From assembly GCA_009746045.1 (NCBI GenBank), contig RPFO01000406.1, positions 3,531,701 to 3,595,700 of the forward strand: 64,000 nt of DNA, read 5' to 3'. The notes below the pieces were generated by a model. The model was given only the letters and a program-made list of their open reading frames with translations. It did not search any database and was not told the origin of the DNA. Every line of letters begins with the position of its first letter. The stretch's first letter is position 1. Below, in pieces: positions 1-12,866 of the stretch. Made by a program: the position numbers and the translations under genes. The DNA comes from Mesostigma viride. Lineage: Eukaryota > Streptophyta > Mesostigmatophyceae > Mesostigmatales > Mesostigmataceae.

Positions 1-3000
1 CCTCCACCTCCAAGCCCTCCACCCCCTCCAAGCCCTCCACCTCCCAGCCCTCCACCTCCAAGCCAACCTCAAACTCCAAGCCGTCCACCCCCTCCAAGCC
101 CTCCAGCCCCTCCAAGCCCTCCACCCCTCCAAGCCCTCCACCTCCCAGCCCTCCGCCTCCCAGCCCACCACCAGCTCCCAGCCCTCCACCTCCAAGCCCT
201 CCACCTCCAGGCCCACCACCACCTTCAAGCCCTCCACCTCCGAGCCCTCCACCCCCTCCAAGCCCTCCACCTCCCAGCCCTCCGCCTCCAAAGCCACCAC
301 CACCTCCAAGCCCTCCACCCCCAGCCCTCCTCCAAGCCCTCCTTCTGTAAGCCCTCCACCCACTCCAAGCCCTCCGACTCCCAGCCCTCCACCTCCAAGC
401 CCACCACCATTTCCGAGCCCTACACCCCTCCAAGCCCTGCACCTCCCAGCCCCCACCTCCCAGCCCACCAGCACCTCCTAGCCCTCCGCCTCCACCAAGC
501 CCTCCTCCACCTCGAAGCCCTCCACCCCCTCCAAGCTCTCCACCTCCCAGCCCTCCGCCTCCAAGCCCACCACCACCTCCAAGCCCTCCACCTCCAAGCA
601 CTCCACCTCCAAGCCCTCCACCTCTAAGCCCTCCACCTCCAAGCCCTTCACCCCCCAGCCCTCCACCACCTCCAAGCCCACCACCACCTCCAAGCTCTCC
701 ACCCAATCCAAGCCCTCCACCTCCCAGCCCTCCGCCTCCAAGCCCACCACCACCTCCAAGCCCTCCCCCTCCAAGCCCACCACCACCTCCAAGCCCTCCA
801 CCTCCAAGCACTCCACCTCCAAGCCCTTCACCCCCCAGCCCTCCACCACCTCCAAGCCCACCACCACCTCCAAGCTCTCCACCCAATCCAAGCCCTCCAC
901 CTCCAAGCCCTCCCCCTCCCAGCCCACCACCACCTCCAAGCCCTCCACCCCCCAGCCCTCCACCTCCAAGCCCACCACCACCTCCAAGCCCTCCACCCCC
1001 TCCAAGCCCTCCACCTCCCAGCCCTCCGCCTCCAAGCCCACCACCACCTCCAAGCCCTCCACCTCCCAGCCCTCCACCTCCAAGCCCTCCACCTCCAAGC
1101 CCTCCACCTCCAAGCCCACCACCACCTCCGAGCCCTCAACCCCCTCCAAGCCCTCCACCTCCCAGCCCTCTGCCTCCCCGCCCACCACCACCCCTAGCCC
1201 TCCGCCTCCACCTCCAAGCCCTCCACCCCCTCCAAGCCCTCCACCTCCCAGCCCTCCACCTCCAAGCCCACCACAACCTCCAAGCCCTCCACCCCTCCAA
1301 GCCCTCCAACCCCTCCAAGCCCTCCACCTCCCAGCCCTCCGCCCCCAGTTCACCACCTCCAAGCCCACCACCACCGCGAAGCCCTCCACGCCCCAGCCCT
1401 CCACCTCCAGACCCACCACGACCTTCAAGCCCTTCACCTCCTCCAAGCCCTCCACCCCCTCCAAGCCCTCCACCCCCTCCAAGCCCTCCACCTCCCACCC
1501 CTCCGCCTCCAAAGCCACAACCACCTCCAAGCCCTCCACCCCCCAGCCCTTCTCCAAGCCCTCCTTCTCTAAGCCCTCCACCCACTCCGAGCTCTCCACC
1601 CTGCAGCCCTCCACCTCCAAGCCCACCACCATTTCCGAGCCCTCCACCCCCTCCAAGCGCTCCACCCCCTCCAAGCCCTCCACCTCTCAGCCCTCCGCCT
1701 CCGAGCCCACCACCACCTCCCAGCCCTCCACCTCCAAGCCCTCCACCTCCAAGCCCTCCACCTCCCAGCCCACCACCACCTCCAAGCCCTCCACCCCCCA
1801 GCCCTCCACCTCCAAGCCCACCACCACCCCCGAGCCCTCCACCCCCTCCAAGCCCTCCACCTCCCAGCCCTCTGCCTCCCAGCCCACCACCACCCCCTAG
1901 CCCTCCGCCTCCACCTCCAAGCCCTCCACCCCCTCCAAGCCCTCCACCTCTTAGCCCTCCACCTCCAAGCCAACCTCAAACTCCAAGCCGTCCACCCCCT
2001 CCAAGCCCTCCACCTCCCAGCCCTCCGCCTCCGAGCCGACCATCACCTCCCAGCCCTCCACCTCCAAGCCCTCCACCTCCAAGCCCTCCACCTCCCAGCC
2101 CACCACCACCTCCAAGCCCTCCACCCCCCAGCCCTCCACCTCCAAGCACCACCACCCCCGAGCCCTCCACCCCTCCAAGCCCTCCACCCCTCCAAGCCCT
2201 CCACCTCCCAGCCCTCCGCCTCCGAGCCCACCACCACCTCCCAGCCCTCCACCTCCAAGCCCTCCACCTCCAAGCCCTCCACCTCCCAGCCCACCACCAC
2301 CTCCAAGCCCTCCACCCCCCAGCCCTCCACCTCCAAGCCCACAACCATTCCCGAGCCCTCCACCCCCTCCTAGCCCTCCACCTCCCAGCCCTCCGCCTCC
2401 CAGCCCACCACCACCCCCTAGCCCGCCGCCTCCACCTCCAAGCCCTCCACCCCCTCCAAGCCCTCTACCTCCCAGCCCTCCACCTCCAAGCCCTCCACCT
2501 CTAAGCCCTCCACCTCCAAGCCCTCCACCCCCCAGCCCTCCACCTCCAAGCCCACCACCACCTCCGAGCCCTCCACCCCCTCCAAGCCCTCCACCTCCCA
2601 GCCCTCCGCCTCCCAGCCCACCACCACCCCCTAGCCCTCCGCCTCCACCTCCAAGCCCTCCAGCCCCTCCAAGCCCTCCACCTCCCAGCCCTCCACCTCC
2701 AAGCCAACCTCAAACTCCAAGCCGTCCACCCCCTCCAAGCCCTCCAGCCCCTCCAAGCCCTCCACCCCCTCCAAGCCCTCCACCTCCCAGCCCTCCGCCT
2801 CCCAGCCCACCACCAGCTCCCAGCCCTCCACCTCCAAGCCCTCCACCTCCAGGCCCACCACCACCTTCAAGCCCTCCACCTCCGAGCCCTCCACCCCCTC
2901 CAAGCCCTCCACCTCCCACCCCTCCGCCTCCAAAGCCACCACCACCTCCAAGCCCTCCACCCCCCAGCCCTCCTCCAAGCCCTCCTTCTGTAAGCCCTCC

Positions 3001-6000
3001 ACCCACTCCAAGCCCTCCGACTCCCAGCCCTCCACCTCCAATCCCACCACCATTTCCGAGCCCTACACCCCCTCCAAGCCCTGCACCTCCCAGCCCCCCG
3101 CCTCCCAGCCCACCAGCACCTCCTAGCCCTCCGCCTCCACCAAGCCCTCCTCCACCTCGAAGCCCTACACCCCCTCCAAGCTCTCCACCTCCCAGCCCTC
3201 CGCCTCCAAGCCCACCACCACCTCCAAGCCCTCCACCTCCAAGCACTCCACCTCCAAGCCCTCCACCTCTAAGCCCTCCACCTCCAAGCCCTTCACCCCC
3301 CAGCCCTCCACCACCTCCAAGCCCACCACCACCTCCAAGCTCTCCACCCAATCCAAGCCCTCCACCTCCAAGCCCTCCGCCTCCAAGCCCACCACCACCT
3401 CCAAGCCCTCCCCCTCCAAGCCCACCACCACCTCCAAGCCCTCCACCTCCAAGCACTCCACCTCCAAGCCCTTCACCCCCCAGCCCTCCGCCACCTCCAA
3501 GCCCACCACAACCTCCAAGCTCTCCACCCAATCCAAGCCCTCCACCTCCAAGCCCTCCGCCTCCCAGCCCACCACCACCTCCAAGCCCTCCACCTCCAAG
3601 CCCTCCACCCCCCAGCCCTCCCCCTCCAAGCCCACCACCACCTGCAAGCCCTCCACCCCCTCCAAGCCCTCCACCTCCCAGCCCTCCGCCTCCAAGCCCA
3701 CCACCACCTCCAAGCCCTCCACCTCCCAGCCCTCCACCTCCAAGCCCTCCACCTCCAAGCCCTCCACCTCCAAGCCCACCACCACCTCCGAGCCCTCAAC
3801 CCCCTCCAAGCCCTCCACCTCCCAGCCCTCTGCCTCCCCGCCCACCACCACCCCTAGCCCTCCGCCTCCACCTCCAAGCCCTCCACCCCCTCCAAGCCCT
3901 CCACCTCCCAGCCCTCCACCTCCAAGCCCACCACAACCTCCAAGCCCTCCACCCCCTCCAAGCCCTCCACCCCCTCCAAGCCCTCCACCTCCCAGCCCTC
4001 CGCCCCCCAGTTCACCACCTCCAAGCCCACCACCACCGCGAAGCCCTCCACGCCCCAGCCCTCCACCTCCAGACCCACCACCTTCAAGCCCTTCACCTCC
4101 TCCAAGCCCTCCACCCCCTCCAAGCCCTCCACCCCCTCCAAGCCCTCCACCTCCCACCCCTCCGCCTCCAAAGCCACAACCACCTCCAAGCCCTCCACCC
4201 CCCAGCCCTCCTCCAAGCCCTCCTTCTCTAAGCCCTCCACCCACTCCGAGCTCTCCACCCTGCAGCCCTCCACCTCCAAGCCCACCACCATTTCCGAGCC
4301 CTCCACCCCCTCCAAGCGCTCCACCCCCTCCAAGCCCTCCACCTCCCAGCCCTCCGCCTCCGAGCCCACCACCACCTCCCAGCCCTCCACCTCCAAGCCC
4401 TCCACCTCCAAGCCCTCCACCTCCCAGCCCACCACCACCTCCAAGCCCTCCACCCCCCAGCCCTCCACCTCCAAGCCCACCACCACCCCGAGCCCTCCAC
4501 CCCCTCCAAGCCCTCCACCTCCCAGCCCTCCACCTCCAAGCCCTCAACCCCCTCAAAGCCCTCCACCTCCAAGCCCTCCACCCCCAGCCCTCCACCTGCA
4601 AGCCCACCACCACCTCCGAGCCCTCCACCCCTCCAAGCCCTCCACCTCCCAGCCCTCCGCCTCCCAGCCCACCACCACCTCCTAGCCCTCCGCCTCCACC
4701 AAGCCCTCCTCCACCTCGAAGCCCTCCACCCCCTCCAAGCTCTCCACCTCCCAGCCCTCCGCCTCCAAGCCCACCACCACCTCCAAGCCCTCCACCTCCA
4801 AGCACTCCACCTCCAAGCCCTCCACCTCTAAGCCCTCCACCTCCAAGCCCTTCACCCCCCAGCCCTCCACCACCTCCAAGCCCACCACCACCCCCAAGCT
4901 CTCCACCCAATCCAAGCCCTCCACCTCCAAGCCCTCCGCCTCTAAGCCCTCCAGCTCCAAGCCCTCCACCCCCCAGCCCTCCACCTCCAAGCCCACCACC
5001 ACCTCCAAGCCCTCCACCCCCTCCAAGCCCTCCACCTCCCAGCCCTCCGCCTCCAAGCCCACCACCACCTCCAAGCCCTCCACCTCCCAGCCCTCCACCT
5101 CCAAGCCCTCCACCTCCTAGCCCACCACCACCTCCAAGCCCACCACCACCTCCGAGCCCTCCTCCCCCTCCAAGCCCTCCACCTCCCAGCCCTCCGCCTC
5201 CCAGCCCACCACCACCCCCTAGCCCTCCGCCTCCATCTCCAAGCCCTCCACCCCCAAGCCCTCCACCTCCCAGCCCTCCACCCCCCAGCCCTCCACCTCC
5301 AAGCCCACTACCATTTCCGAGCCCTCCACCCCCTCGAAGCCCTCCACCCCCTCCAAGCCCTCCACCTCCCAGCCCTCCACCTCCAAGCCCACCACAACCT
5401 CCAAGCCCTCAACCCCCTCAAAGCCCTCCACCTCCAAGCCCTCCACCTCCCAGCCCTCCGCCCCCCAGTTCACCACCTCCAAGGCCACCACCGCCGCCAA
5501 GCCCTCCACGCCCCAGCCCTCCACCTCCAGGCCCACCACGACCTTCAAGCCCTTCACCTCTAAGCCCTCCACCCCCTCCAAGCCCTCCACCTCCCACCCC
5601 TCCGCCTCCAAAGCCACAACCACCTCCAAGCCCTCCACCCCCCAGCCCTCCTCCAAGCCCTCCTTCTCTAAGCCCTCCACGAACTCCGAGCCCTCCACCC
5701 CCCAGCCCTCCACCTCCAAGCCCACCACCACCTCCGAGCCCTCCATCCCCTCCAAGCCCTCCACCTGCCAGCCCTCCGCCTCCCAGCCCACCACCACCTC
5801 CTAGCCCTCCGCCTCCACCAAGCCCTCCTCCACCTCGAAGCCCTCCACCCCCTCCCAGCTCTCCACCTCCCAGCCCTCCGCCTCCAAGCCCACCACCACC
5901 TCCAAGCTCTCCACCTCCCAGCCCTCCTCCAAGCCCTCCACCTCTAAGCCCTCCACCTCCAAGCCCTCCACCCCCCAGCCCTCCACCTCCAATCCCGCCA

Positions 6001-8030
6001 CTACCTCCAAGCCCTCCACCCCCTCCAAGCCCACCACCACATCCAAGCCCTCCACCTCCCAGCCCTCCGCCTCCAAGCCCACCACCATCTCCCAGCCCTC
6101 CAGCCCCCAGCCCTCCACCTCCAAGCCCACCACCACCTCCGAGCCCTCCACCTCCCAGCCCTTCGCCTCCCAGCCCTCCACCCCTCCAAGCCCTCCACCT
6201 CCCAGCCCTCCGCCTCCAAGCCCTCCACCACCTCCAAGCCCTCCCCCCCTCCAAGCCCTCCACCCCCTCCAAGCCCTCCCCCTCCCAGCCCTCCGCCCCC
6301 CAGTTCACCACCTCCAAGCCCACCACCACCGCCGAGCCCTCCACGCCCAAGCCCTCCACCTCCAGGCCCTTCACCTCCTTCAAGCCCTCCACCTCCAAGC
6401 CCTCCACCCACTCCAAGCCCTCCACCTCCCAGCCCTCCGCCTGCAAAGCCACCACCACCTCCAAGCCCTCCACCCCCCAGCCCTCCTCCAAGCCCTCCAT
6501 CTCTAAGCCCTCCACCTCAAAGCCCTCCACCCCCCAGCCCTCCACCTCCAATCCCACCACCCCCTCCGAGCCCTCCACCCCCTCCAAGCCCTCCACCTCC
6601 CAGCCCTCCGCCTCCCAGCCCACCACCACCTCCTAGCCCTCCGCCTCCACCAAGCCCTCCTCCACCGCGAAGCCTTCCACCCCCTCCAAGCCCTCCACCT
6701 CCCAGCCCTCCGCCTCCAAGCCCACCACCCACTCCAAGCCCTCCACCTCCAAGCACTCCACCTCCAAGCCCTCCACCTCTAAGCCCTCCACCTCCAAGCC
6801 CTTCACCCCCCAGCCCTCCACCACCTCCAAGCCCACCACCACCTCCAAGCCCACCACCACCTCCAAGCCCTCCACCCAATCCAAGCCCTCCACCTCCCAG
6901 CCCTCCGCCTCCAAGCCCACCACCACGTCCAAGCCCTCCAGCCCCCAGCCCTCCTCCAAGCCGTCCACCTCTAAGCCCTCCTCCTCCAAGCCCTCCACCC
7001 TCCAGCCCGCCTTCACCTCCAAGCCCACCACCACCTCCAAACCCTCCACCCCCTCCAAGCCCGCCTCCACGTTCCAGCCCTCCACCCCCTCCAAGCCCAC
7101 CACCACCTCCAAGCCCTCCACCCCCCAGCCCTCCGCCTCCAAGCCCTCCACCCTCTCCAAGCCCTCCACCCCCTCCAAGCCCTCCACCTCCAAGCCCTCC
7201 ACCTCCCAGCCCTCCCCTTCCAAGCCCACCACCACCTCCGAGCCCTCCACCTTCTCCAAGCCCTCCACCTCCCAGCCCTCCGCCTCCAAGCCCTCCACCC
7301 TCTCCAAGCCCTCCACCCCTCCAAGCCCTCCACCTCCAAGCCCTCCACCTCCCAGCCCTTCCCGTCCAAGCCCACTGCCACCCCCTAGTCCTCCGTCTCC
7401 TCCAAGCCTTCCTCCACCTCCAAGGCCCCCACCCCCCAGCCCTCCCCCTCCAAGCCCACCACCACCTCTGAGCCCTCCACCTCCTCCAAGCCCTCCACCT
7501 CCCAACCCTCCGCCTCCCAGCCCACCACCACCTCCTAGCTCTCCGCCTCCACCAAGCCCTTCTCCACCTCCAAGCCCTCCACCCCCAGTCCTCCACCTCT
7601 AGGCCCACCACCACCTCTTAGCCCTCCACCCCCTCTTAGCCCTCCACCCCCAGTCCGCCACCTCCAAGCCCACCAACACCTCCAAGCCCTCCACCCCCCA
7701 GCCCTCCACCTCCGAGCCCACCACCACCTCCAATCCCGCCACCACCTCCAAGCCCTCCACCTCTTAGCCCACCAGCAAACCCTAGCCCTCCGCCTCCTCC
7801 AGGCCTACCACCACCTCCAAGCCCTCCACCCCGCAGCCATCCACCCCCCAGCCCTCCACCTCCAGGCCCACCACCAGTTCCAAGCCCACCACCACCTCCA
7901 AGCCCTCCACCTGCCAGCCCACCACCACCACCCAGCCCCCCACCACCTCCCAGCCCTCCTCCACCTACCAGCCCTCTGCCTCCTCGAATCCCTCCACCTC
8001 CCAGCCCTCGTCATGACCCACCACCAAGCA
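1..8030 (+). repeat. Ser-Pro coding minisatellite with higher-order repeats
   Basis: Basic units are 15-18 bases (AGC followed by CCT/CCA/CCC/CCG codons), all multiples of three. Longer blocks recur: the segment with CTCCGCCTCCACCAAGCCC occurs near 484, 3128, 4687, 5811, 6648 and 7546, and the block from about 480 to 1700 is nearly repeated at about 3125-4340. The plus strand is almost free of G except in AGC and GCC, so the opposite strand is an extended G-rich tract that yields long but meaningless Gly/Glu/Val/Leu and Trp/Arg frames. The Ser-Pro pattern is that of extensin or pherophorin-like hydroxyproline-rich proteins. Confidence 0.95.
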
Positions 8031-9070
8031 GCCCTTGGACACCATCCTTGCAGCCAGTGGCAGGCCCGACGTTGGTTCCTGCTGCAGCTGGCCCACCCCA
8101 GAGTCCTTTGTCACCACCGCAGCCACAACACCCGATGAGTCCTCTGCCCCCCCCCCCCCTATTTGCAACGCTGCCACCGCTGGGTGCCCCACAGGAATCA
8201 TTCCGACGGAGCCCGGTTGCTGGTGCCCTGAAACCATCAACATCACTTTCTTCATGACCATCCCCTTGGCAGGTTTTACGCAGAGGGTTGAGGAGTTCAT
8301 GGCCGCACTGGCCGGACAGGCTCTGCCTGGGCTTGTTAATTCGACTCAGATTGTCATCCTATCAGCCGTGAGCGGGTCGACGATATTAACCCTTGCAATC
8401 ATTCCAGCCGAGGGCAAGCGCTCGTTTGACCCCAATGATCGCGGAACGTTGATAGCAGCGCTGCATATGGGGCGCGTATTTTTGCCTGATGTTTTTGGCC
8501 TGGATTCCATCACACTCCCTGACACAGGGCGTCCCCCCGTATGCACGCTTCCACGTGAAGCAGGGAAGCCGCCTATTGATGGGAGCCCACCGGTTCCAAA
8601 GTTTTTTCCATTCCAGCCAAGCAATGTCACAACGGATGGGATTGTGATAACGCGTGTCGATGTAAGCTTCTCACGACCATGCCAGGGTGCTGATGTCATC
8701 CCCTTCTGTGGTGATGTGGGATGCCTCTTGAAACTTCCAGGTCCAGGCTCACATGTTAATATCACAGATTATAAACTGCAGGAGACTTATACAGCGGATT
8801 ATGTGGTTCAGGTGGCATATGTGGAGGAACCTGCCATGGCCAATATGACAAAACAAACTTTTGGAGTCCGCCTGAAGATCGCGGGGGGTATCTGCAGGGA
8901 TGCAATGGGCAACTTAAGCACCGATGGTGATTACAGCATTACAGGCCTTGTCAGCACCACGGAAGAGGGGCGGCTACTCAAGAACAAGCTTCTCCTCACG
9001 CTGAACTACACTATCTCGCCCAAATGTACACATGGCGATGTGGGCTACCGACGCCTTGCCATCGACCTGG
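1..9070 (+). CDS. Exon 1 (5' end outside window): Ser-Pro-rich stalk plus Cys-containing and Ig-like ectodomain of a giant membrane protein
   Basis: Bases 1 to about 8030 encode runs of Ser-Pro(3-5) in the frame whose codons start at positions 2, 5, 8 and so on. Near the end this frame reads SPRHDPPPSSPWTPS and then less regular Pro-rich sequence. After a 13-C run at 8147-8159 the open frame is the one starting at position 1. It holds a Cys-containing stretch (CNAATAGC, CWCPETINITFF), a region ending ILTLAIIPAEG, and an Ig-like part with a C-RDAMGN motif near 8900, typical of bacterial-type Ig-like domains in algal surface proteins. Several N-x-S/T sites fit an extracellular location. The exon ends at CTGG|GTACGT in phase 1, which fits exon 2. 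No start codon or signal peptide is in the window. Single-base losses in C runs break the Ser-Pro frame in places, either from assembly error or decay. The strand and downstream part are well supported; the upstream extent is inferred. Confidence 0.72.
8147..8159 (+). other. 13-C homopolymer at the switch between two reading frames
   Basis: Upstream the Pro-rich frame continues through QPVAGPTLVPAAAG to PLPPPP; downstream the ectodomain frame begins at ICNAATAGC. The ectodomain frame has a TGA at 8014, so it cannot itself be the Ser-Pro frame. A C run of 11 or 14 would join the two, so a homopolymer-length error, a polymorphism or slippage is the simplest explanation. Confidence 0.7.
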
Positions 9071-10011
9071 GTACGTTCTGGCAGCTTGGTTGCATTAATA
9101 TTCACACGTTAGTTAGATCTGACACCCTAAAATGACTAGCCATCCACCCGGGAACGTAGAGCTCGGGGCTGGTGTTTTCCTGGTATTTTCATTATTATTC
9201 ACTTGTCAAGTCCACCACTACCAGGTGTATATGTAGCAGCAATCGACCTGGGTAGGTCTTACGTTAGACAGACGTATTCTTGGTTGACCTACCTGTAGAT
9301 CTCCTTGCTGGCTGTATACGTCTGAGTCCTGAACAGAGTAACTTGTTATTCATGACCGTTGATCTCTGCTAGTTGCACGTGCTACACAGCTGGCTAGCTT
9401 CCTGATGGCTGAGTTCAGTGGGCCAGGCTGTTGCTTGAAAGTCGCGGCCATCACTTGTTCTATTATACTACTAGTATGGCATTATCGAGTAGGTTACAGT
9501 GTAAGTGATATCATGACATGATGACTGCACTGAACATCAGCGCGTGTTTTTCCGGATTGTCCATATATGTAGACACAAGTGTGGTACTCAATGCCTGCTG
9601 TCAACGCTGGCTCCCATTATTAGGACCCATCCTCCGTACATATGGAATTTAGTTCCTTATCTCGCGACGTAAGGATACTGTAAGCAAGCAGATTCCATTC
9701 CAGCCTGTATTGTTGTAAATTGGTTTACCAACGTTATTCTCCACCAGGAAAGGTGCGGAAGCGCTGTGTTGTCAGCCAGAGATTGAGCGTGGGCTGATAC
9801 ATGCTTGAAAATAGCAGCCACCAAGTCTACCCATTGGGACAAGGCGTGCGTTCCCGCCTTTATATACCTATGTAATTAATACCTATTTTTGTTTTGCTCT
9901 TTTGTACTACTTATCATAACTTTATCATATGAACTAGTAATGCTCTAGGCAACCACTACTTGAATGTTAACAGATGGACATATGTACCCGCCATGGCAAT
10001 TTGTGCTGCAG
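9071..10011 (+). other. Intron 1 (941 bp)
   Basis: It begins GTACGT after CTGG and ends GTGCTGCAG before GGAAGGATC. Joining the exons across it keeps the frame (…AIDLG then KDQPVKPKFL). No gene or repeat was recognised inside. Confidence 0.75.
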
Positions 10012-10180
10012 GGAAGGATCAACCAGTAAAGCCGAAGTTTCTCAGGGTGTCGCCAATGGACAGCATTACAAGCGACACCTTGGTGTACATAATGCTGGAC
10101 CTTTCGGGCAATGCAGTGATGGCATTCGACAAAAGCGCGTTCACCATAACTAACTGCGTCGTGGAGAAAATCAACAGCAG
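10012..10180 (+). CDS. Exon 2: first half of an Ig-like domain
   Basis: The 169-base exon enters with two bases of a split codon and leaves in phase 2 at AGCAG|GTCAGT. It reads KDQPVKPKFLRVSPMDSI, then a strand-rich part with LDLSGNAVMAF and FTITNCVVEKINS. This fits the front half of a bacterial-type Ig-like fold (V-x-P start, then a phi-x-gly-phi-x-x-F-x-x-S-x-phi-x-phi-T-N pattern). The second half lies in exon 3, 12.8 kb away. Both boundaries have good splice signals and the phases match on both sides. Confidence 0.75.
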
Positions 10181-11186
10181 GTCAGTACCTGTTCATTTGG
10201 CTGATAGCCTATCTCCTATCTACTATTGTACTGTAACCTGTTTTGGCGCCTCTCCACCTGGGTTAGTTGAACCTCTCTGAACACCTGGTTTTAGCCTCTT
10301 TACCTCAGATTTAGCACATTTTAACCTGGTGTGACGCCTACTATGTACAGTAAATTGTCGGCGGGAACATTTTTGGCTCCAAAATATTTGCGCCAGTACC
10401 TCTGTAGAGTCAAAATGCCCGGGCCACACATCGCCGGGGTGGACATGGCGATGCCTTACCATTAGTATTTACCAAATCTGGCTTAAGTAGAACGCAAATG
10501 TTGTAATTATTTGAAATTTGCTGTCTTTTCTTGATCCTTGTTTGCAGCCCTGGGGGTGGTGGTCCAAAAACCTGCCCTTGATTGCTGACATTTAAAATAA
10601 ATGCCTTCGGCGGTGATGGTCGATGTTCGTGGATTGTAATGATCAAGGAAGAAGCTTCATATCCCCACCATTCACCAAACCAATCCACCAACCTCAGATA
10701 AAAACATGCAATGAGTGCATGGGCAATTACAAAAGCCATGCTGATGGTGAGCATGCCACTTTGTGAGAAAAATGTTAGGCAATTCTTGTTTGATTGGTTG
10801 GAATGTAAAATCATATTAGAAAATAATTGCGGCAGTCGTGGCACGTACATAGCACACAGGCAGGTACGCAGTACACGGAGCAGAGGAAGTGATGACAAAC
10901 AGGCTGACGCAGATTTTATCGACACTTGGCACGACACATGACAGATGATGGTCCGTACGTGATCAAACTTAACGACTAATCCAGTACATTGAATCCAAGA
11001 ATGACAAGTAGGACCACAGACTCACTGGACCGTACGCGGCCGCCGCCAGACTACAATGTCGGCGCACCGGACCTTGGCGTGGAGAACCGATCACACGCAC
11101 AATAAGTTTCACTACCTACTCTGAACGGATATAAAGTTATGTACATGTTCAGCCAACTAAACTCTTGAACATGAAACACTTCTATC
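10181..11186 (+). other. Intronic sequence, nothing recognised
   Basis: AT-richer, apparently single-copy intron sequence. A minus-strand open frame at 10410-10937 has no recognisable domain and is treated as chance. Confidence 0.5.
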
Positions 11187-12120
11187 AAGACAATCGGATT
11201 TCTCTGAAAATAGTTTCTTATAATGGGCGAGAACGAACGCCGCAATCGAAGTGTTCCTGACGGCGGCAAAGATTACGTGGCACGCTCTTGGGGTTCCAGT
11301 TTCGCTGGCATGGCCGGCGACTAGGGCCGTTTTTAGCAGATGATAATCAGTTTGGATTTTGCAACTGGGAGATTAGTTACGGGCAGTTTTCGTTGTTGTT
11401 CAGGCGGTTAAAAAAGGTCGTATTTATAAGGCCTTTTAATTTTGTATGCTGGCCTGAAACTGCCTTTGATTGGTGACTAGTGTAGTTAAAAAAGTTCTGA
11501 CTCAAATCATTTTGCTGACATTTCGTAGTTGCCGGTCTGACATTTGAGTTGTGTCAGTAAGGCTGGGATTTTTTTAGGGGCGTTGCCATGTAGCGTGTTG
11601 TGTCGTCTTTTTAGGGAGCTTGCGAGGAAGGGAAAGGTCTTTTTTCTTGCATGACGCTGGGCACGCGTTGGCCGAGGCTATGGTGATGCAAGGAATGCCG
11701 ACGCCTCCCCGGCCTTGTGCCCGCTCGGGCGCAGGGCTTAATTAAATTAACAGACGGGCGGCAGCCCCTGAGCTTCCGGTTTCACGGAAGTCACAGCGGC
11801 TGCCAAGTGTCCGGACTGATTCTCACTTTGGCTCTGGGTCCGGATGGTTGAGAATCTGCGCAGGAGGTTGGGCTGCGCTAGTGCAATATTCAGATCGAAT
11901 ATGAAGGGGAAGATCTGCTTGTCCAAACGGAAGGGCTGGCCTGCGTGGCAGCCTTGCACCTGAGGATGCTTGCGCTTCGGGTTAAGGTTATGTGACGTTG
12001 GCTGGCCTGCCTTGGGCTGGTTCGTTCCTGGGGATGCTTGCGCTCCGGGTTGGACTAGTTGAGGTCGTGGCGATAACTTTAATAAATTTAGAAATATTTT
12101 CACTCACACCGTTGTTTGGC
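11187..12120 (+). mobile_element. Fragment of a short DIRS/PAT-like non-autonomous element
   Basis: Starts near 11190 with AATCGGATTTCTCTGAAAATAG, close to the A-repeat start of the DIRS copies here (TCGGGGTTCTCTGAACATAG). Near 11960 and 12033 it holds two copies of the motif GGATGCTTGCGCT(C/T)CGGGTT, which recurs inside the other non-autonomous elements. An ATAAA-like stretch follows at 12082. No clear B-A-B end was found, so the limits are approximate. Confidence 0.4.
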
Positions 12121-12796
12121 GCGCGGTCTTGGCGCTGGGGGTGAGGGCTGATATGCGGCCTTGATTATATGCCTAACGGTAAATCTGTTAGCATGGTAGG
12201 TGCGGGGGTGTGCCCCCTGTCAAGGACGATGCTCTCCTAAAGGGGTCGTGGCGAAATATAGTGAGAAACGAAACTCGGGGTTCCGGAAATTGCTTGATCG
12301 CTGCGTCTTCTGCTTTGTCTTCGCAACAACAACAACTCCTGTTGCCGATCAGAGGGGAGGCCATCTTTGGGGTCGGTGGCGGGCCCTGCAAAGGGTCAAT
12401 TCGCGAGAATGTGGTTACTTATAACAGTGCATCAATGCATCCACAGCTGCTGGTGTTAAAACGGGGTCCATTGCGGCAGGGCATTCTCAGTGGACACGCG
12501 GTCCTTGGAGAGAGGGGAGTGGCTTTGAGTCAGCCAGGCGTGGGGGAGTTAAGGATTCGCAAACTTTGCTCGGAGAACTGCAAATGGCAGGGGACGCCAT
12601 TTTGCTGTCCATTTTAAGCGACCACTTAATGTTTTCAATAAGAAGTTGGTGGAGTGGGAGCAATGGATACACGAATTGATATACACAATATATGTGAGAT
12701 ATAAAATATGAAACTGCACAGCATAACATTAAGCAAACAAATTATGTATGGACAAAACACAAAAAAACATGCCACCTGCCAATATAACATATTAAA
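12121..12796 (+). other. Intronic sequence, nothing firmly recognised
   Basis: No protein similarity recognised. Short overlapping open frames on both strands around 12200-12730 look incidental. The homology to the DIRS 5' leader begins at about 12797 (AAGGCGGCGACAG). Confidence 0.4.
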
Positions 12797-12866
12797 GAAG
12801 GCGGCGACAGGGGTCAGGCGGGCAGCGTACCTGACGCCCGGAATTCCTTTCTGCATAGCGGCTGGG

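Noticed and set aside
225-7614. Many long minus-strand frames rich in Gly-Leu, Glu-Val-Glu-Gly or Trp-Arg
   Set aside because: They are antisense readings of the Ser-Pro coding repeat, with no domain and changing frames. The plus strand continues into a real ectodomain.
7981-8034. Start of an independent protein just before 8035
   Set aside because: The frame is open only from the stop at 8014 and has no ATG in good context; continuity with the Pro-rich stalk through the C run is the simpler reading.
8346-8765. Minus-strand frame of 139 codons opposite exon 1
   Set aside because: It overlaps the well-supported plus-strand ectodomain and has no recognisable features.
10410-10937. 175-codon minus-strand frame in intron 2
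   Set aside because: No domain and low-complexity composition; nothing nearby supports expression.
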